A DNA stretch of 64,000 nucleotides from Mesorhizobium sp. M4B.F.Ca.ET.203.01.1.1 (GTDB lineage Bacteria; Pseudomonadota; Alphaproteobacteria; Rhizobiales; Rhizobiaceae), in assembly GCF_004791025.1 (NCBI RefSeq), contig NZ_SRUO01000004.1, positions 248,001-312,000 on the forward strand, given 5' to 3'. A model generated the notes under the pieces. The model had not been told where the DNA came from. It saw nothing but the letters and a program-made list of their open reading frames with translations, and did not search any database. Below are positions 60,280 through 64,000 of the stretch, piece after piece (the stretch's first letter is position 1; each line of letters starts with the position of its first letter). A program made the position numbers and the translations under genes.

Positions 60280-61203
60280 ATGAGGAAATACCTGTTTTCA
60301 GCAGGCTTCGCGCTGCTGGTGGCGGCGACCTCGGTTTCGATCACGGCGATGACGCCGCCTGCCTTCGCCAGCACGATCAAATATGTCGTCAACAACGTAC
60401 CGATCACCACCGGCGACATCGCGCACCGGGCCGCATTCCTGAAACTGCAGCGCAAGAAGGGCGATGCTGGGCAGGAAATGATCGACCAGACGCTGCGCAT
60501 GGCCGAGGCCCGGCGGCTCGGCATCCGCATCACCGATGCCCAGGTCGATGCGGCGTATCAGCGCTTTGCCACCAACAACAAGATGCAGCTCAAGCAGCTC
60601 GACGGCATCATGGCGCAGTCCGGCGTCACCAAGGAGCACTTCAAGGACTTCATCCGCGCCCAGATGGCCTGGAACCAGGCGTTGGGTGCCCGCTATCGTT
60701 CCGGCGAGGGCGGCGCGGTGACAGAGCAGGACGCGGTGCGGCGCATGCTGGACAAGGGCGGCGCCAAGCCGACCGCCATGGAATACATGCTGCAGCAGGT
60801 GATCTTCGTGGTGCCGGCCTCCGAGCGCAGCGCGACACTGGCCAAGCGCAAGCGCGAGGCCGATGCCATGCGCGCGCGCTTCAACGGCTGCGACAGCACG
60901 CGCCAGTTCGCCAAGGGGCTGCTCGACGTCACCGTGCGCGATCTCGGCCGGGTCCTGGCGCCTCAGCTGCCGGCTGACTGGGCCGACCAAATCAAGGCGA
61001 CCAAGGTCGGCGGCGCCACCGCCACCCGCGAGACCGAGCGCGGCATCGAATTCATCGGCATCTGCTCGTCGCGCGAAGTGTCCGACGACAAGGCGGCGCA
61101 GATGGTGTTCCAGAGCGAGGGCGGCAACGACAAGGACGCCGACGAGCTCTCGAAGAAATATGTCGACGAGCTGCGGAAGAAGGCCAAAATCGTCGAGCGC
61201 TAG
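60280..61203 (+). CDS. surA: SurA-like periplasmic chaperone
   Basis: The 307-residue protein has a signal peptide (to about residue 30, Ala-Phe-Ala), a SurA N-terminal helical chaperone region (about 32-145) and a single degenerate rotamase-like region (about 155-255). The N-terminal motif Val-Asn-Asn-Val-Pro-Ile-Thr-Thr-Gly-Asp-Ile matches SurA. It is shorter than E. coli SurA (one parvulin-like region, no clear active-site residues), so a chaperone role is more likely than a peptidyl-prolyl isomerase role. It sits next to lptD, whose folding depends on SurA in other species. Confidence 0.88.
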   Translation: MRKYLFSAGFALLVAATSVSITAMTPPAFASTIKYVVNNVPITTGDIAHRAAFLKLQRKKGDAGQEMIDQTLRMAEARRLGIRITDAQVDAAYQRFATNNKMQLKQLDGIMAQSGVTKEHFKDFIRAQMAWNQALGARYRSGEGGAVTEQDAVRRMLDKGGAKPTAMEYMLQQVIFVVPASERSATLAKRKREADAMRARFNGCDSTRQFAKGLLDVTVRDLGRVLAPQLPADWADQIKATKVGGATATRETERGIEFIGICSSREVSDDKAAQMVFQSEGGNDKDADELSKKYVDELRKKAKIVER

Positions 61204-61292
61204 ATTGGCAGGGTTTTGGGCGTGAGTGAACGAGACGACAGAGCCACCTCCTGTCCATACCCGGGCAGATCGCCCCGCAAGACGGCCTAGAC

Positions 61293-62321
61293 ATGCGCAA
61301 GACCGATGCCCCGCTGGCAGTGAGCGTCGGCGATCCATCCGGCGTCGGCCCGGAGATCGCCATCGCCGCCTGGCTCGCCGGTGAAAGCGCCGGGGTGCCG
61401 CCCTTCTACCTGCTTGCCGATCCGACACTGATCGAGGCGCGCGCGCACCACATCGGCGCCAGGATAGCCATCGCCGAAACGCTGCCGGCGCAAGCAGCGC
61501 GGATGTTTTCGCGGGCGCTGCCGATCGTGCCGCTCGATGCCGGCCATGTCGACAATCCCGGGCGGCCCGACATCGCCAATGCCGCAGGCACCCTCGAAGC
61601 CATCGATCGGGCCGTGGCCGATTGTCTTGCCGACCGCGCCGCGGCCGTGGTCACCTGCCCCATCGCCAAGAAGCCGCTCTACGATGCCGGCTTCCGCTTT
61701 CCCGGCCACACCGAATATCTGGCGCATCTGGCGGGACTGCACACGGGCGCCGAGGTGACGCCGGTAATGCTGCTTGCCGGCCCGGAACTGCGCACCGTCC
61801 CGGTCACCATCCACATCCCGCTCGTCGACGTGCCGAAGGCGCTGACGAGCGAGCTGATCGTCACCACCGCACGCATCACCGCCGCCGACCTGAAAACCCG
61901 CTTCGGCATCGCCAGGCCGAGGCTCGCGGTCGCCGGCCTCAACCCGCATGCCGGCGAAGGCGGTGCAATGGGGGTGGAGGACAGGCGGGTCATCCAGCCG
62001 GCGATCGAGCAACTGAGGGCGGAGGGCATCGACGCCTTCGGACCGCTGCCGGCCGACACCATGTTCCATGCACGGGCGCGAGCCGGCTACGACGCGGCAC
62101 TTTGCATGTACCACGACCAGGCGCTGATCCCGGCCAAGACGCTGGCCTTCGACGAGGCGGTCAACGTCACGCTCGGCCTGCCCTTCATCCGCACCTCGCC
62201 CGACCACGGCACCGCTTTCGACATTGCGGGCCAGGGCATCGCGCGCGCCGACAGCCTGATCGCGGCCCTGAGGCTCGCCCGCCGGCTTGCCGACAGCGGG
62301 ACCGAGGCCGTGGCCGCATGA
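61293..62321 (+). CDS. pdxA: 4-hydroxythreonine-4-phosphate dehydrogenase
   Basis: The 342-residue enzyme oxidises 4-phosphohydroxy-L-threonine with NAD in pyridoxal phosphate synthesis. Marks are [10 protein letters not shown] at the N-terminus, Phe-Pro-Gly-His-Thr-Glu-Tyr-Leu (zinc His), [10 protein letters not shown] and Tyr-His-Asp-Gln-Ala-Leu-Ile-Pro. The surA-pdxA-rsmA order is the same as in many proteobacteria. Confidence 0.97.
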   Translation: MRKTDAPLAVSVGDPSGVGPEIAIAAWLAGESAGVPPFYLLADPTLIEARAHHIGARIAIAETLPAQAARMFSRALPIVPLDAGHVDNPGRPDIANAAGTLEAIDRAVADCLADRAAAVVTCPIAKKPLYDAGFRFPGHTEYLAHLAGLHTGAEVTPVMLLAGPELRTVPVTIHIPLVDVPKALTSELIVTTARITAADLKTRFGIARPRLAVAGLNPHAGEGGAMGVEDRRVIQPAIEQLRAEGIDAFGPLPADTMFHARARAGYDAALCMYHDQALIPAKTLAFDEAVNVTLGLPFIRTSPDHGTAFDIAGQGIARADSLIAALRLARRLADSGTEAVAA

Positions 62322-62345
62322 GCGCATTGCCGTGAGCCTGACCGC

Positions 62346-63176
62346 ATGACGATCGACGGGTTGCCGCCGCTGCGCGAGGTGATCGAACGCCATGGGCTGC
62401 AGGCGAAGAAGTCGCTCGGCCAGAATTTCCTGCTCGACCTCAATTTGACCGGCAAGATCGCGCGCTCCGCCGGCGACCTCGCTGACGCCACCGTGATCGA
62501 GGTCGGCCCCGGCCCCGGCGGATTGACGCGGGCGCTGTTGTTCAACGGCGCCAGGCGGGTCGTCGCCATCGAACGCGACGAGCGCTGCCTGGAAGCGCTG
62601 GCGGAGGTCTCCAATCACTATCCCGGCCGTTTGCACGTCATTCCCGGCGATGCGCTGAAGACGGACTTCGCCGCGCTTGCCGGGGAAGCCGGCGGACCGG
62701 TGAAGATCGTCGCCAACCTGCCCTACAATATCGGTACCGAACTCCTGATCCGCTGGCTGACGATTGCCGAATGGCCGCCCTTCTACCAATCGATGACGCT
62801 GATGTTCCAGCGCGAGGTAGCCGAGCGCATCACCGCCGCCCCAGGCAGCGATGCCTATGGCCGGCTCGGCGTGCTCGCCGGCTGGCGCACGCAAGCCAGG
62901 ATCGCCTTCGACGTGCCACCGCAGGCCTTCACCCCGCCGCCGAAGGTGACGTCATCGGTGGTGCATCTGGTGCCGCGCACGGCCCCCTTGCCGGTAGAAG
63001 CGAAAAAGCTCGGCCGCGTCACCGAGGCCGCCTTCGGCCAGCGCCGGAAAATGCTGCGGCAAAGCGTCAAGAGCCTCGGCGGCGAGGCCTTGCTGGTCCG
63101 CGCCGGCATCGACCCGACGCGGCGGGCGGAGACGCTCAGCGTGGACGAGTTCGTAAGGTTGACGAACGCGGTGTAG
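62346..63176 (+). CDS. rsmA: 16S rRNA dimethyladenosine transferase
   Basis: The 276-residue enzyme (KsgA) dimethylates A1518 and A1519 of 16S rRNA. It has Lys-Ser-Leu-Gly-Gln-Asn-Phe-Leu near the N-terminus, the SAM loop [10 protein letters not shown] and the catalytic Asn-Leu-Pro-Tyr-Asn motif. Length is typical. It starts 25 bases after pdxA and ends the long plus-strand unit; a palindromic repeat lies right after. Confidence 0.97.
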   Translation: MTIDGLPPLREVIERHGLQAKKSLGQNFLLDLNLTGKIARSAGDLADATVIEVGPGPGGLTRALLFNGARRVVAIERDERCLEALAEVSNHYPGRLHVIPGDALKTDFAALAGEAGGPVKIVANLPYNIGTELLIRWLTIAEWPPFYQSMTLMFQREVAERITAAPGSDAYGRLGVLAGWRTQARIAFDVPPQAFTPPPKVTSSVVHLVPRTAPLPVEAKKLGRVTEAAFGQRRKMLRQSVKSLGGEALLVRAGIDPTRRAETLSVDEFVRLTNAV

Positions 63177-63183
63177 TGCTGCG

Positions 63184-63381
63184 GCCTCTCCTTCTCCCCT
63201 TGTGGGAGAAGGTGGCCTCGCGAAGCGAGGTCGGATGAGGGGTGTTGGACGGATCGCTACGCAGAAGGGCGTAAGCGCAGAAAAGCCTTCTGCTTTTCAC
63301 GCCTCATTTCTTCCAGCACCCCTCATCCGTCTCGGCGCTGCGCGCCGATCCACCTTCTCCCACAAGGGGAGAAGGAGAGGC
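63184..63381. repeat. RIME-like palindromic mosaic element
   Basis: Bases 63184-63215 and 63350-63381 are perfect 32-bp inverted repeats, each itself a hairpin (CCTTCTCCC / GGGAGAAGG around CTTGT). Inside each lies a variable small hairpin and then a shared CGGATGAGGGGTG block. The whole 198-base element sits between convergent rsmA and gmk. This matches the build of the Rhizobium intergenic mosaic elements (RIME), which are common in rhizobia. Confidence 0.75.
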
Positions 63382-63389
63382 GCACCGCC

Positions 63390-64000
63390 TCACTCCGTCT
63401 TCTCGTCCAGCAACCCCGAAACGAAATCGAACAGGCCCGGCCGCCTGTCGCGCCGCAGCCGCTCGGCGGTGACGATGCCGCGCACCTCGGCGAAGGCGCG
63501 GTCGAGATCGTCGTTGACGATGACGAAGTCGTATTCCTTCCAGTGCTCGATCTCGAGGCGGGCGTTCTTCAGCCTGGTCTCGATCACCGATTCCTGGTCC
63601 TCGGCGCGGCGTTTCAGCCGCGCCTTCAATTCCTTCATCGACGGCGGCAGGATGAAGATCGAGACGATGTCGGCGCGCATCTTCTCCTTGAGCTGCTGGG
63701 CGCCCTGCCAGTCGATGTCGAACAGCATGTCGCGGCCCTGCGCCAGCGCCAGCTCCGCCGGCTCGCGCGGCGTGGCGTAGCAATTGCCGTGCACCTCCGC
63801 CCATTCGAGCAGGGCGTCAGAATCGCGCAGCCGCTCGAACTCGCGCATGGTGCGGAAGTGATAGTGCACGCCTTCGATCTCCGAGCCCCGGCGCGGTCTG
63901 GTGGTGACCGAGACCGACAGCTCGAGACTGGAATCGCTTTCGAGAAGATTGCGCGCGATCGTTGACTTGCCGGCGCCCGACGGCGACGACAGAACCAGCA
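63390..64000 (-). CDS. gmk: Guanylate kinase (5' end cut by window)
   Basis: The last roughly 200 codons of a guanylate kinase are seen; the start is beyond base 64000. The visible part begins with the nucleotide loop Ser-Pro-Ser-Gly-Ala-Gly-Lys-Ser-Thr, followed by [11 protein letters not shown] and Tyr-His-Phe, then Asp-Ile-Asp-Trp-Gln-Gly-Ala and Phe-Ile-Leu-Pro-Pro-Ser, all typical of Gmk, which phosphorylates GMP. Residues C-terminal to these are complete. It converges on rsmA across the mosaic repeat. Confidence 0.96.
   Translation of the reverse strand, partial: LVLSSPSGAGKSTIARNLLESDSSLELSVSVTTRPRRGSEIEGVHYHFRTMREFERLRDSDALLEWAEVHGNCYATPREPAELALAQGRDMLFDIDWQGAQQLKEKMRADIVSIFILPPSMKELKARLKRRAEDQESVIETRLKNARLEIEHWKEYDFVIVNDDLDRAFAEVRGIVTAERLRRDRRPGLFDFVSGLLDEKTE

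Overview
The window reads as a chromosomal segment of a high-GC alphaproteobacterium of the order Hyphomicrobiales, most likely Mesorhizobium or a close relative. The evidence is the family mix (DUF982, DUF995, Omp25-type porin, LpsL-type UDP-glucuronate 4-epimerase, bluB), the uvrC-pgsA-moaD-moaE and lptF-lptG-lptD-surA-pdxA-rsmA orders, and a rhizobial-style palindromic intergenic repeat. I see no tRNA, rRNA, insertion sequence, phage or CRISPR. The genus is inferred from memory of such gene sets, not from a search.

Layout. 1-5.5 kb: small secreted or membrane proteins, a diguanylate cyclase, a DinB protein, bluB and ndk. 5.8-10.9 kb: a minus-strand operon SDR-uvrC-pgsA-moaD-moaE followed by a YbaY/META protein. 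11-15.3 kb: a porin, GFA, TfoX-like, membrane and GST proteins and an Ala/Lys/Pro histone-H1-like protein. 15.9-22.9 kb: three TetR regulators, two of them beside clear palindromic operators, with a DinB protein, an EamA and a LysE exporter, rlmJ and an exported CxxC protein of the carboxymuconolactone-decarboxylase family.

23.7-42.2 kb is a surface-carbohydrate region. It has UDP-xylose synthase and UDP-glucose 4-epimerase (ATGA-overlapped), a flippase-like membrane protein overlapped with a polyprenyl-phosphate glycosyltransferase, and a UDP-glucuronate 4-epimerase. It also has a membrane sulfatase/LTA-synthase-like enzyme with a carbohydrate-binding-like tail, a sulfotransferase-like protein and a GT2-like glycosyltransferase. 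Two giant paralogous proteins here join a GT-B-like half, a GT2 half and a shared C-terminal domain that I do not recognise.

42.2-45.3 kb: an OmpA-fold protein, a transmembrane-only cation efflux protein, a quinone reductase, and a monooxygenase/MarR divergent pair with an evident operator. 45.5-52.9 kb is the most interesting stretch. Six minus-strand genes (KAS III, NAD-dependent reductase, metallo-beta-lactamase hydrolase, adenylate-forming enzyme, GNAT-like acyltransferase, Rieske oxygenase) run with 4-base stop/start overlaps at four of five junctions, facing a lone ATP-grasp ligase. This looks like a compact biosynthetic pathway for an unidentified acyl or aryl metabolite.

53.1-64 kb is core: pepA-holC, then lptF-lptG-lptD-surA-pdxA-rsmA (LPS export, outer-membrane folding, B6 and ribosome maturation), a mosaic repeat, and gmk cut by the window end.
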